Of a stretch of 35,687 nt of DNA, positions 1 to 7,881 are shown piece by piece. Positions within the stretch are counted from its first letter, which is position 1. Each line of letters starts with the position of its first letter. A program made the position numbers and the translations under genes. Source of the DNA: Granulicella sp. (lineage in GTDB: Bacteria > Acidobacteriota > Terriglobia > Terriglobales > Acidobacteriaceae); assembly GCA_003133205.1 (NCBI GenBank), contig PKWK01000145.1, forward strand, positions 1-35,687, read 5' to 3'. Below the pieces are notes generated by a model that was not told the origin of the DNA, did not search any database, and saw nothing but the letters and a program-made list of their open reading frames with translations.

Positions 1-214
1 CAGGGCAATCGCATTTGAAAACTGGCCTAGATGGAGGAGTGTTTTTGACTGGAACGCAATTGCTTTTGATTGCCAAACCTCCCGAGACCCCGCCGGAATG
101 AACCAAGCCAGTAATCTCTGCCCTCCGAAATCTGCTTGCCTCGCCTCAGATCCATGACCGTGCCGCGGAACAGATGATTCCGCAGGCTGTGAAATTCCAA
201 ATGCGATTGCCCTG
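1..214. repeat. Segment bounded by a 20-bp inverted repeat (REPIN/MITE-like)
   Basis: Positions 1-20 (beginning CAGGGCAATCGCAT) and 195-214 (ending ATGCGATTGCCCTG) are reverse complements with one mismatch in 20. They bound about 174 bp with no convincing gene. The left arm begins at the first base of the window, so the repeat may extend further out. A mobile-type miniature element or a long hairpin in an intergenic region are both possible. No transposase is nearby and target-site duplications cannot be checked. The stretch 215-343 that follows holds nothing I can identify. Confidence 0.5.
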
Positions 215-343
215 GAAACGCCGCCAAACCCCCTTGACACCGCCCGTATAATTAAAGAAGAACTAAGTAGCACCCAGCGTCGTGCCTGAGTACCCTCAGG
301 CCGGACCCGAACTGCCCATCCAAGACTAAGGCGGCATCTCGAA

Positions 344-413
344 TGGTATATATCAATACGGTATATACCAAACTGCAAGCCGTCTGTTTTGAATGAATGT
401 ATGGTATATACCG
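344..413 (+). promoter_or_regulatory. Three GntR-type operator-like palindromes upstream of the CE15 gene
   Basis: Three 12-bp sites each match the palindrome TGGTATATACCA at 11 of 12 positions: 344-355, 359-370 and 402-413. The centres of the second and third are 43 bp apart, about four helical turns, which would put them on the same face of the DNA. The third abuts the Shine-Dalgarno sequence of the downstream gene, a position suited to repression. The TGGT-N4-ACCA arrangement is that of sites bound by GntR-family regulators of the HutC/NagR/DasR branch. Uronate regulators such as UxuR use a related but shorter core. No regulator gene is in the window, so the assignment is by motif only. 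Confidence 0.55.
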
Positions 414-429
414 GGGGGAGGGGTACCCA

Positions 430-2328
430 TTGCCGAGCTCTACACGCCGCAGATTCCTTACTCTCGCGTTCTCCCTGCTGCTCACGCCCGCGCTCGCCCA
501 AACGCCGGAAACCGCCGCTCCGGTCCAACTCACCGCCGCGGAAGACCACCAGCGCCTCCTCGATCTCCTCCAAATCACCGCGCTCCGCCCCGGCGTCAGC
601 CCGAACGCAAAATCACCCAACCCGGTCAACTACGACGAGTCCAAAGCCAACCCCTGGCCCAACCTGCCCAACCCGCTCGTCCTGAACAACGGCAAGCCGG
701 TCAAGACCGCCAAAGTCTGGCAGACCCAGCGGCGTCCCCAGATCGTCGAACTCTTCGACCGCGAGGTCCTCGGTCGCGTCCCCGCCAACGTCCCCGCCGT
801 CCACTGGCAGGTCGTCTCGACCTCTCCCGGAACCGACGGCGGAATCGCCACCATCACCAAGCACCTCATCGGCCAAGTCGACAACTCCGCCTACCCCGCC
901 ATCACGGTCAACATCGAGGCCTCGCTCACGATCCCGGCGAACGCACCCCATCCCGTCGCGGTCATCCTCGAAATCACCTTCGAGAACTACCCCGTCAATC
1001 CCAATCGTCCGCCACCCCCGCCCGCAAGGCCCGAGCCTCTCCCCACCTGGAAGCAACAGGTCCTCACCAAGGGCTGGGGCTACGCGCTCTTCTACGCCAC
1101 CACGCTCCAGGCCGACAACGGAGCCGGCCTCACCCAGGGCATCATCGGCCTCGCCAACCACGGCCAGCCGCGCAAGCTCGACGACTGGGGAGCCCTCCGC
1201 GCATGGGCCTGGGGAGCATCGCGCCTCATGGACTACTTCGAAACCAACAAGGATGTCGACGCGCACCACGTCGCCATTGAAGGCCACTCGCGCTTCGGCA
1301 AGACCGCCCTTGTCGCCATGGCGTACGATCCGCGCTTCGCCGTCGCGTACGTCAACTCCTCAGGCGCAGGCGGAGCCGACCCCGCCCGCCGCCACTACGG
1401 CGAGCAACTCGAAAACATCGCCGGGACTGGCGAGTATCACTGGATGGACGGCAACTACCTGAAGTACGCCGAGCTTTCGCCGAAAGAGATCACCCCCGCC
1501 GACATGCCCGTCGACACCCACGAACTCATTGCCCTCTGCGCGCCCCGCCCCGTCTTCATCGGCGGAGGCACCACCGAAGGCGGCGACGGCTGGGCCGATG
1601 TCCGCGGCACCTTCCTCGCCGAAGTTGCCGCCGGCCCCGTCTACAAGCTCCTCGGGAAGCACGACCTAGGCACCGACACCTTCCCACCCGTCGGCACCGC
1701 TCTCATCTCCGGCGACCTCGGCTTCCGCCAACACCCCGGCGGCCACACGCCCATCCCCGACTTCCCCACCTTCATCACCTTCGCCAGCCGCTACCTCAAT
1801 CCCCCTTCACCGTCACAGCAGAGCCAGAGTAAGAAACTGTCTGATCAACCCTCGATTCGGCCGCAATCCCTGTTCCTCGCCCAGTCCGCACCCACACAAC
1901 GCGAAAAACCATCGTCTCCGGCATTCCAACATAGCTTCCAACTCTCGCCCCGATTGTCAGCGTCTTCGTCGCCTCTGACCATGCAATCGGAATCACGGAA
2001 CGCTTGCCCTTCTCGTAGTTGTAGTTGTCGCCTTCATCCTGATAGAGATCGAAGCTTCCGTTCGCGCCGCGATAAACCCGCAGCTCAATCGGTCCATCCG
2101 GCTTCTCGCCCGCATATTCCTCGTCTGGGCCGAGTGGCAGAATTGATCCCGCGCGAACGTACAGCGGAATCCGCTCCAGCGGTGCCGCAGCCTGCACATT
2201 CACGCCGCCCTCAGCCGTCTTCCCAGTCCAGAAGTCGAACCAAAGCGTGTCCTTCGGCAGATAGACTCGCCGCTCGGTCGCTCCCGCCTCAAGCACCGGA
2301 TTCACCAGCACCGCAGGCCCGAACATGA
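430..2328 (+). CDS. CE15-family glucuronoyl methylesterase, Tat-exported, with an abnormal C-terminal run-on
   Basis: The product resembles carbohydrate esterase family 15, which cleaves ester bonds between lignin alcohols and 4-O-methylglucuronate side chains of xylan. The nucleophile is Ser287 in GHSRFGK (the family pattern is GCSRxGK), and the catalytic His439 lies in HPGGHT. TTG at 430 is preferred because GGGGAGGGG ends about 7 bp upstream; it gives a short Tat signal with the twin-arginine motif STRRRFL and a hydrophobic stretch ending ALAQ. An in-frame ATG at 397 is the alternative start. Family homology ends near position 1800 (about residue 457), at FITFASRYLNP. The frame then stays open for about 176 codons antisense to the GH31 gene. 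These are Ser/Pro/Arg-rich and look non-selected, so a stop has probably been lost or the frame has shifted; another frame stops at 1830-1832. Confidence 0.85.
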   Translation: MPSSTRRRFLTLAFSLLLTPALAQTPETAAPVQLTAAEDHQRLLDLLQITALRPGVSPNAKSPNPVNYDESKANPWPNLPNPLVLNNGKPVKTAKVWQTQRRPQIVELFDREVLGRVPANVPAVHWQVVSTSPGTDGGIATITKHLIGQVDNSAYPAITVNIEASLTIPANAPHPVAVILEITFENYPVNPNRPPPPPARPEPLPTWKQQVLTKGWGYALFYATTLQADNGAGLTQGIIGLANHGQPRKLDDWGALRAWAWGASRLMDYFETNKDVDAHHVAIEGHSRFGKTALVAMAYDPRFAVAYVNSSGAGGADPARRHYGEQLENIAGTGEYHWMDGNYLKYAELSPKEITPADMPVDTHELIALCAPRPVFIGGGTTEGGDGWADVRGTFLAEVAAGPVYKLLGKHDLGTDTFPPVGTALISGDLGFRQHPGGHTPIPDFPTFITFASRYLNPPSPSQQSQSKKLSDQPSIRPQSLFLAQSAPTQREKPSSPAFQHSFQLSPRLSASSSPLTMQSESRNACPSRSCSCRLHPDRDRSFRSRRDKPAAQSVHPASRPHIPRLGRVAELIPRERTAESAPAVPQPAHSRRPQPSSQSRSRTKACPSADRLAARSLPPQAPDSPAPQART

Positions 2329-4150
2329 ACTGATCGCCGATGTTCCACGTCTGCGGATCGCTCCGCCAGTCCATCACCAACGGCCGCTGAATCGTGTAAT
2401 CACCATCCGAAACCTTCCACGCCAGCGAATAGATGTACGGCATCATCCGGTAACGCAGCTTGTCGAATGTAATCAGCGAAGCCTCCACATTCGGATAGCT
2501 CCACATCTCGTTGTTCGGCCGATGTCCATGCGACCGGAAGATCGGACAGAACACCCCAAACTGAAACCACCGCAGATAAAGCTCCTGATAAGCCGGATCC
2601 TGCATCTGCCCATCGTACGTAGGCCAGTAGCCGCCAATATCCGTCGTCCAATACGGCAGCCCGGAGAGCGCATAGTTCAGCCCCGCCGCCACCTGGTGCC
2701 TCAGCCCCCAGAAGCTGCTGAACACGTCGCCTGACCACACCGTCGCACCCACGCGCTGCTGTCCGAGAAACGCCGATCGAGTCAGCAGAAATACGCGCTT
2801 GTCGTCGCTAGTTTCTCTCCAACGCTTCTGGATGCCCTCGTTATGCAGCAGCGGGAACACATTCGTGTACATCGCGCCGTTGCCGATGGCCAGCTTCCTG
2901 TCTCGCAGAATCGCGTCCCCAAGATGCGGAAAGTACTCTTCCGGTTCGGCGCTATCCAGCCAGAAAGAGTCCCATCCTTCGGCAAACAGCGGACGGATCA
3001 GGCTCTGCCAGAACACATCCTGCGCCTGCGGATTCGACGCGTCATACACATGCGCACCAGAGATCATCATCCCCGCAGCGTCCAGCTTCTTGTACGTCTC
3101 GGCCGCCGGGTCCATCATTCCCCACGTCGAAATCATCGTATGCACATGCTCATCGTGCAGCTTCTTCAGATCGCCCGCGACATCGTGATAGTTCTCGTTG
3201 AAGACCGGGTCGCCCTCGTTCTTCCACCAGAACCAGTCCTGCACCATCCCGTCCATTGGGATGTGCTCGCTGCGATAGCGATTGGCGATCGTCAGTATCT
3301 CGTCGAGCGACTTGTATCGGTCTTTCGACTGGATAAACCCAAACGACCATCGCGGCAGCATCGGCGCATGGCCCGTCAAGTTGCGATACTCGTGGATGAT
3401 CCCATCCATCTCCGGCCCATACACGACGAAGTAGTCCACCCCATCGCTGGCCATCGAGTCGAAGGAAAGCTCCAGAGGAAAGCGGTTGTCCACATACGTG
3501 AACGCCGCAGTGTTCCACATGATCCCATATCCCTTGCTCGAAACCAGGAATGGCACCGCAACATCCGTGTTGTTCTGGCCAAGCTCAACCGTCGATCCGC
3601 GATAGTTGAACATGCCGCTCTGGTGTTGTCCCAGCCCGTAGAAGGCCTCGGTGAAATCCGGGGAGAAGCGCTCCACAACATGCGTCGTCCGCTCACCATT
3701 CACCGTCACCGGCGCATACGTCCGTGGCACCGAACCACCTTCGCGCAGAAACGGCTTCCCATCCAGCGTGCTGTACGTAAGATTGCCGTGATCCAGCGAG
3801 AACGCCACCGCAATCTTCGCAGTCTTCAGCACCGCGCTCTTCGCATCCTGGCTGTACTGGAAGGGCGCGCCCTTGCAAGATTCGCCAGCGGGCAGCAGCC
3901 AAGGCTGCGGATGCTCGACCGCCCCCCCGTCTGGTCGCGTCACGACGTGAACGATTGAGTCCGAACACACCACCACGCGCAGCGTCTCGTTCCCAAGCGT
4001 CGCATTCAGGCCGCGATCCGCTTTCACGGCGTGGATCACCGGCTGCAAAGGGAACGTCTGCCCGGGAATCTGCGCCTGCAAGGACCCTGCGGAGAAACAA
4101 ACCGGCACAACCAGCAAGCCACAACGAGCAACCCATCCGCACCGTCTCAT
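1796..4150 (-). CDS. Glycoside hydrolase family 31, alpha-xylosidase-like, exported
   Basis: GH31 enzymes remove alpha-linked xylose or glucose from non-reducing ends by a retaining mechanism. The catalytic nucleophile is Asp399 in WLDSAEPE and the acid/base Asp475 is in VWSGD. The protein has the N-terminal beta-sandwich, the barrel (YWTTDIGGYW, FQFGVFCPIFRSHG) and a C-terminal DUF5110-like domain (DLYQDEGDNYNYEKG). ATG at 4150 is chosen because GGGGG precedes it and it gives a clean signal peptide ending SLQAQ; the frame is open to 4231. The gene lies 80 bp downstream of the GH51 gene on the same strand, probably co-transcribed. The WLDSAEP motif and hemicellulase neighbours favour alpha-xylosidase acting on xyloglucan fragments. 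Alpha-glucosidase is the alternative, since specificity within GH31 cannot be read with certainty from sequence. Confidence 0.88.
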   Translation of the reverse strand: MRRCGWVARCGLLVVPVCFSAGSLQAQIPGQTFPLQPVIHAVKADRGLNATLGNETLRVVVCSDSIVHVVTRPDGGAVEHPQPWLLPAGESCKGAPFQYSQDAKSAVLKTAKIAVAFSLDHGNLTYSTLDGKPFLREGGSVPRTYAPVTVNGERTTHVVERFSPDFTEAFYGLGQHQSGMFNYRGSTVELGQNNTDVAVPFLVSSKGYGIMWNTAAFTYVDNRFPLELSFDSMASDGVDYFVVYGPEMDGIIHEYRNLTGHAPMLPRWSFGFIQSKDRYKSLDEILTIANRYRSEHIPMDGMVQDWFWWKNEGDPVFNENYHDVAGDLKKLHDEHVHTMISTWGMMDPAAETYKKLDAAGMMISGAHVYDASNPQAQDVFWQSLIRPLFAEGWDSFWLDSAEPEEYFPHLGDAILRDRKLAIGNGAMYTNVFPLLHNEGIQKRWRETSDDKRVFLLTRSAFLGQQRVGATVWSGDVFSSFWGLRHQVAAGLNYALSGLPYWTTDIGGYWPTYDGQMQDPAYQELYLRWFQFGVFCPIFRSHGHRPNNEMWSYPNVEASLITFDKLRYRMMPYIYSLAWKVSDGDYTIQRPLVMDWRSDPQTWNIGDQFMFGPAVLVNPVLEAGATERRVYLPKDTLWFDFWTGKTAEGGVNVQAAAPLERIPLYVRAGSILPLGPDEEYAGEKPDGPIELRVYRGANGSFDLYQDEGDNYNYEKGKRSVIPIAWSEATKTLTIGARVGSYVGMPETMVFRVVWVRTGRGTGIAAESRVDQTVSYSGSAVTVKGD

Positions 4151-4230
4151 AGTCCCCCAAAACAACGTGACTGGCGACAGCCTGCTTGCGCCGCCGCCAG
4201 TCCGAAGTACTTCCCAAACTGCGATCGGCA

Positions 4231-6186
4231 CTACTGAGCCGAAAGTTCCAGCACCTCAACCGAGTACCCCGGCACGGTGCGTGTGAACTCTTTGCCCACA
4301 CCCTTCACCGTAGTCTCCACCGGAACCACGCGCTTCGGATCAGAAATGGAGTTCGTCGCCCCTGTCGTCCCTGCACTCAGGCTGATCAGCTTCGCGGTAC
4401 CCTTCACATCCTTCGCGCCGTCCAGCGAAATCTTCAGATTCTGCTTCGCCGACGACGCATTCACCAGCTTCAAATACACCACGCCCTTTGCCGAATCCCG
4501 CGTCACCGAGCAGAACAACCGGTCGCCCGCGCCCTGTAAGTCCGACCCCAGAATCTCGGTGCCGACGTGGCTGGCAAACATTGCCTGCGCATAGTAGCTC
4601 GGACTCCCATAGCTCGAGTTGGCGTCGTAGCCAATCAAATCCGACTGCCACTGCATCCCATTCGGATTCACATTTGTCAGCAGCGGAGCGTAGCTCGACA
4701 GAATAATCAGGTCGCTGTTCCGTTCCATCCCCGTCATCCAGGCCGCGTCGCCAAGAGCCGCGCCCATGTTCGGCGTCGGCGTCCCTTCGCGCGTCGCCCA
4801 CTCGCCGACAAAGATCTTCGGCCCGCTGCGGTCGGCCTTGTCATAGTGGCGTGTGTCCGCAAAGAACTGCTCCGCGCGCTTGTAGTAGTGGTCGTCCACC
4901 ACATCCATCACGTGGCCCTTCACCGGAGTCGTCGCAATCAGTTGCAGCGCGGGATACTTCTTCTTAATCGCATCGTAGAACTGCGCATAGCGCGCATCGT
5001 AGCTCTTCGACCGGTCAAACCAGTCCTCATTCCCAATTTCGACATACGTCAGAGGGAACGCCGCCGGATGCCCATCCTTCACCCGCTCTGCGCCCCACTT
5101 GGTCGAAGCGTCGCCGGTTACATATTCAATCTCGTCCAGCGCATCCTGCACATACGGCACCAGGTCGGCGCCCGGATTCACATGTTCCTGCTGCAGCGAA
5201 TAGCCCGCATACACCGCCAGCACCGGCTGCATCTTCAGGTCCTCGCACCACCCCAGGAACTCCAGCAACCCCATCCCGTCGCTCGACTGATACCTCCACG
5301 GGCTGCGATGCCCTGCCCTGTCCACCAGCGGCCCAATCGTCTTCTTCTAGTCGAAGCGCTCGTTGATGTGGTCGCCCTCCAGGTAATTCCCGCCGGGAAA
5401 GCGCAGGAACTGCGGATGCATCGCCGCCATCAACTCCATCAGGTCGATGCGATTCCCGTTCACGCGATTCTTGTACGTCGGAGGAAATACAGACAGCAGT
5501 TGCAGCCACACCATTCCCGGATGATCGACGCTGACCACGATCTGGTTGTCCGCCGAGGCCGCCACATCGCCGCCCGTCTTCATCGTGAAGTTGTACTGCT
5601 TCCAATCGGCAGTCAGCGCCGGCAGCTTCGCCACGGCGAGCACCTTGCCGGTCTGGTTCGCAATCAGACTGACCTTCACGCCCGCGGCCATCCCGTCCTT
5701 ATCCCCCTTCGCGTACACCGACCCCGTGTAGGTCGTGTTCGCTCGCAACGGAACGCCCCACCATCCGCGATTGCGCAGCCCATACGTATTCGTCGCATCT
5801 GCCTGCGTCACCGTCATCTTCAAGCTCGAAGTCAACGCAGAACTCGGCCCAGTCGTCATATCCCTGGCAACCATCCCTCGCGCCGTCCCCTGCGGGACCG
5901 GAACCCAATTCTCCGTGTCGCTCCGGCTGCTCTGGAACGTGCGGTCCTGCACCAACTCCCCATACAGCCCGCCGTCGTACGAGTAGTTGATCTCCTCGGT
6001 CATCAGCCCATACAGCGTCGGACTCACCTTCGCCATCGGCTTGTCAGCCTGAATCGTCAACGTCGCCAGCGCCTGCGGCTGAGCAACCACCTCCGGCTGC
6101 GCCCCACCCTGCTGCGCCTGCCCCGCCATCGCGCCCATCCACACAGCTACGCCAAATACCGTCGCACACTTCATTACTCGCATCAT
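4231..6186 (-). pseudogene. GH51 alpha-L-arabinofuranosidase interrupted by an in-frame amber codon
   Basis: Two adjacent same-frame ORFs (5347-6186 and 4231-5325) together make one GH51 protein of about 650 residues that would trim arabinose from arabinoxylan or xyloglucan. The first part has a Sec signal (ending MAGQAQ), a CBM4/9-like beta region and the start of the barrel (FLRFPGGNYLEG). It stops at TAG (5347-5349) within ERFD*KKTIGPL, where GH51 proteins normally read ERFDWKKTIGP, so a single G-to-A change turned TGG (Trp) into TAG. The second part holds both catalytic glutamates: the acid/base in VEIGNED (5026-5028) and the nucleophile in FVGEW (4801-4803). Both halves look otherwise intact, so the lesion is recent or a sequence error. 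ATG 6184-6186 or the adjacent ATG is the probable start, preceded by GAGG; TTG at 6192 is also possible. Confidence 0.88.
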
Positions 6187-6235
6187 TGGCAAAATTTCCT
6201 CGTAGAAAACAATACATCAACCTGCGATGACTCGC

Positions 6236-6556
6236 TTATGGCGGAAGCAACGCCGTCAGCCTATCAATCTTTTCTCCATTTCGGATGCGCTTGGCCTGCC
6301 GCATCAGGTGAGCCGTCGGATCTTTCGGCCCAGCTTCATCGTCCTCGTCCGCAGGCTCTTCGAGTTTCTCTTCAAGAACGTACTTAGCCTGTGGCTGAGC
6401 AATCGCGTTTAGCGCGAGCAAAGCATTCCCAAGCGCAGCGCCGCTCGGATAAAACCCCAACTTGCTCTTCCCTACTCTCTTTCTTACCCGCCAAAGTATG
6501 CGCTGCACAAAGAGGGTGCAAAACCAAACAATAAGAACTAGCCCCAAATATCCCAT
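6236..6556 (-). CDS. Small membrane-anchored hypothetical protein (106 aa)
   Basis: I do not recognise the family. The N-terminus (MGYLGLVLIVWFCTLFVQ) is one hydrophobic segment. It is followed by a basic patch (RVRKRVGKSK), an Ala/Leu-rich stretch and an acidic region (EEPADEDDEAGPKD), and the protein ends in a charged tail. This order suggests a single N-terminal membrane anchor with a cytoplasmic charged tail. GGAG lies about 8 bp before the ATG at 6556, which supports this start. It lies just upstream of, and on the same strand as, the GH51/GH31 pair, and could be the first gene of that transcript, but no functional link is evident. Confidence 0.55.
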   Translation of the reverse strand: MGYLGLVLIVWFCTLFVQRILWRVRKRVGKSKLGFYPSGAALGNALLALNAIAQPQAKYVLEEKLEEPADEDDEAGPKDPTAHLMRQAKRIRNGEKIDRLTALLPP

Positions 6557-6646
6557 GGGTTATCTCCGACATCGGTCGATTACATTGCCAGGAAGACAAG
6601 GCAGTGCCAGCGCGAGTTGCTCATCGCAACGCACCACAGTTGGGAT

Positions 6647-6910
6647 TTAGTCGAACGCTGGAGGAGGACGCTGAAACAGCGCACTCAGGACCGGTGCCTG
6701 CGGCAGATATGTCTCGTCCGCACACACCACATTTCGCAACAATTGCTGAAGGTCCAGCAACCCAAACAGAAACACCGGGAAGAACAGGACGCACGCAACA
6801 AAAGGTCCATCGCTCCCAGCATGAGGAACCAAAAGCGCCACAAAACAGACCATCATCACAATCGCTGTGATGACCTGCAACCGGCGCGTCTGTTGAAGAC
6901 CTCTCATCAT
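6647..6910 (-). CDS. Small hypothetical membrane protein (87 aa)
   Basis: The family is not recognised. The product has two hydrophobic stretches (VITAIVMMVCFVALLV and FVACVLFFPVFLFGLL), predicting a two-pass inner-membrane protein with a polar C-terminal tail. A TATAAT hexamer ends 5 bp before the ATG, so the message may be leaderless; there is no Shine-Dalgarno sequence. It is divergent from the TonB-domain gene that starts at 6990. The next gene on this strand begins about 90 bp downstream. Confidence 0.5.
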   Translation of the reverse strand: MMRGLQQTRRLQVITAIVMMVCFVALLVPHAGSDGPFVACVLFFPVFLFGLLDLQQLLRNVVCADETYLPQAPVLSALFQRPPPAFD

Positions 6911-6915
6911 CCCCG

Positions 6916-6921
6916 ATTATA
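6916..6921 (-). promoter_or_regulatory. Perfect -10 hexamer placed for a leaderless transcript
   Basis: The minus strand reads TATAAT at 6921-6916, followed by CGGGG and then the ATG of the 87-aa membrane protein at 6910. A start site 6-7 bp after the hexamer would fall on the ATG itself. A weak -35 candidate (TTGGCT) lies 15 bp upstream. Confidence 0.35.
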
Positions 6922-6989
6922 TAGACCACCTACTACAGCCAATCTCATCCACCCGTGCTACCCTTCTTCCGAAGTCACAAAGGACGCCC

Positions 6990-7484
6990 ATGTTTTCCGC
7001 TGTCGCACTCTCGTTAGCCCTGCTCGCACCGCAAGCAACCGTCACGACTCCGCCACCGCCTACCCAACCGCCAGCAGCACAGCCCGCCCCGCCGCCAGCG
7101 ACCGACGGCACCGGCGTACCGCAAGCCGCTCCATCCAGACCATGCGGCCTGGACGCCTCAGGCAATTACCACGTGGGATGTGGCGTCACCTCGCCGAAAG
7201 TCATCTACCAGGTCGATCCGGAATTCAGCGAGGAAGCGCGGAGAAGCAAGATCTCCGGCATGACCCTCGTGGGCCTTATCGTGGACGCGGATGGCAACTC
7301 CACCAACGTCCACATCCGTCGCTCCATGACCAACTCGGTAGACAAGAAGCATCGCAAGGTCGCGTTAGCGCTTGACCAGAAAGCACTCGATGCGGTGAAG
7401 AAGTACCGCTTCGAGCCCGCCACCTATCAGGGCAAGCCTGTTCCCATCGAATTGAACGTCGAAGTCAACTTCCAGATCTTTTAG
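6990..7484 (+). CDS. Exported protein with TonB C-terminal domain
   Basis: The start has a hydrophobic signal or anchor (MFSAVALSLALLAPQA), then a Pro/Ala/Thr-rich linker of about 35 residues (TPPPPTQPPAAQPAPPP). After that comes a TonB C-terminal domain: PKVIYQVDPEFSEEARRSKI, GLIVDADGNS and the final KKYRFEPATYQGKPVPIELN. In the energy-transducing TonB family this domain contacts outer-membrane receptors. Stand-alone versions of this size are common in acidobacteria and may not be tied to ExbBD. Two cysteines (CGLD and CGVT) between the linker and the domain could form a disulphide. AAGGA before the ATG supports this start. Confidence 0.75.
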   Translation: MFSAVALSLALLAPQATVTTPPPPTQPPAAQPAPPPATDGTGVPQAAPSRPCGLDASGNYHVGCGVTSPKVIYQVDPEFSEEARRSKISGMTLVGLIVDADGNSTNVHIRRSMTNSVDKKHRKVALALDQKALDAVKKYRFEPATYQGKPVPIELNVEVNFQIF

Positions 7485-7539
7485 CGTGCTCGCAATCCCG
7501 TACTCATCGAGTACACTTCCCAAAACGAAAGGAAGCCTC

Positions 7540-7881
7540 ATGGACACCACCAACCCAATCTCTGGAATGTCCCCTCAGGAGCTTGCCTTCGAGATTCAAC
7601 GCGGTGGCCGCTTCGTCGCCTACCAGTACTGCGTCTCGTTGGTGGTCGTCACCTTCCGACGCAACTCGCCCGTCAAGTTCATCCGCGCCGGCGAGAGCGC
7701 GACCGCCAAGGGCCTTCCCTTCACGCTTCTCACGTTGCTCCTCGGCTGGTGGGGCATTCCCTGGGGATTCATCTACACCCCGCAGGTCCTCTACAAAAAC
7801 CTCAAGGGCGGCACCGACGTAACCGCAGCCCTTCTCAATCGCACGCAGGCACCCAGCAACGTAGCTCGCGTCGCGTTCTAG
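7540..7881 (+). CDS. Hypothetical membrane protein (113 aa)
   Basis: I do not recognise a named family. The start at 7540 (MDTTNPISGM) is preferred over the in-frame ATG at 7486 because AAAGGAAG precedes it at good spacing. The sequence has a soluble N-terminal part (ELAFEIQRGGRFVAYQYC), a hydrophobic stretch (VSLVVVTF), a second one rich in Trp/Gly/Pro (LLTLLLGWWGIPWGFIYT) and a short polar tail. The pattern resembles small conserved membrane proteins with a WGIPWGxxYTP motif. Its TAG stop sits in CTAG (7878-7881), and the same four bases read TAG on the other strand to end the M3 peptidase, so the two genes converge with fully overlapping stops. Confidence 0.7.
   Translation: MDTTNPISGMSPQELAFEIQRGGRFVAYQYCVSLVVVTFRRNSPVKFIRAGESATAKGLPFTLLTLLLGWWGIPWGFIYTPQVLYKNLKGGTDVTAALLNRTQAPSNVARVAF

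Noticed and set aside
27..227. A 66-codon minus-strand ORF inside the left inverted repeat
   Set aside because: No family, no Shine-Dalgarno sequence, and it is made partly of the repeat arms.
234..252. TTGACA and TATAAT upstream of the CE15 gene
   Set aside because: Both hexamers are perfect but only 7 bp apart, so they cannot form one promoter; neither has a good partner at 16-18 bp.
2843..3958. A 371-codon plus-strand ORF opposite GH31
   Set aside because: Same reason: antisense to a GH31 gene with all catalytic motifs, and Arg/His-rich.
4567..6387. A 606-codon plus-strand ORF opposite GH51
   Set aside because: It is Arg/His/Pro-rich, has no family resemblance and lies antisense to clear GH51 sequence; a high-G+C shadow frame.
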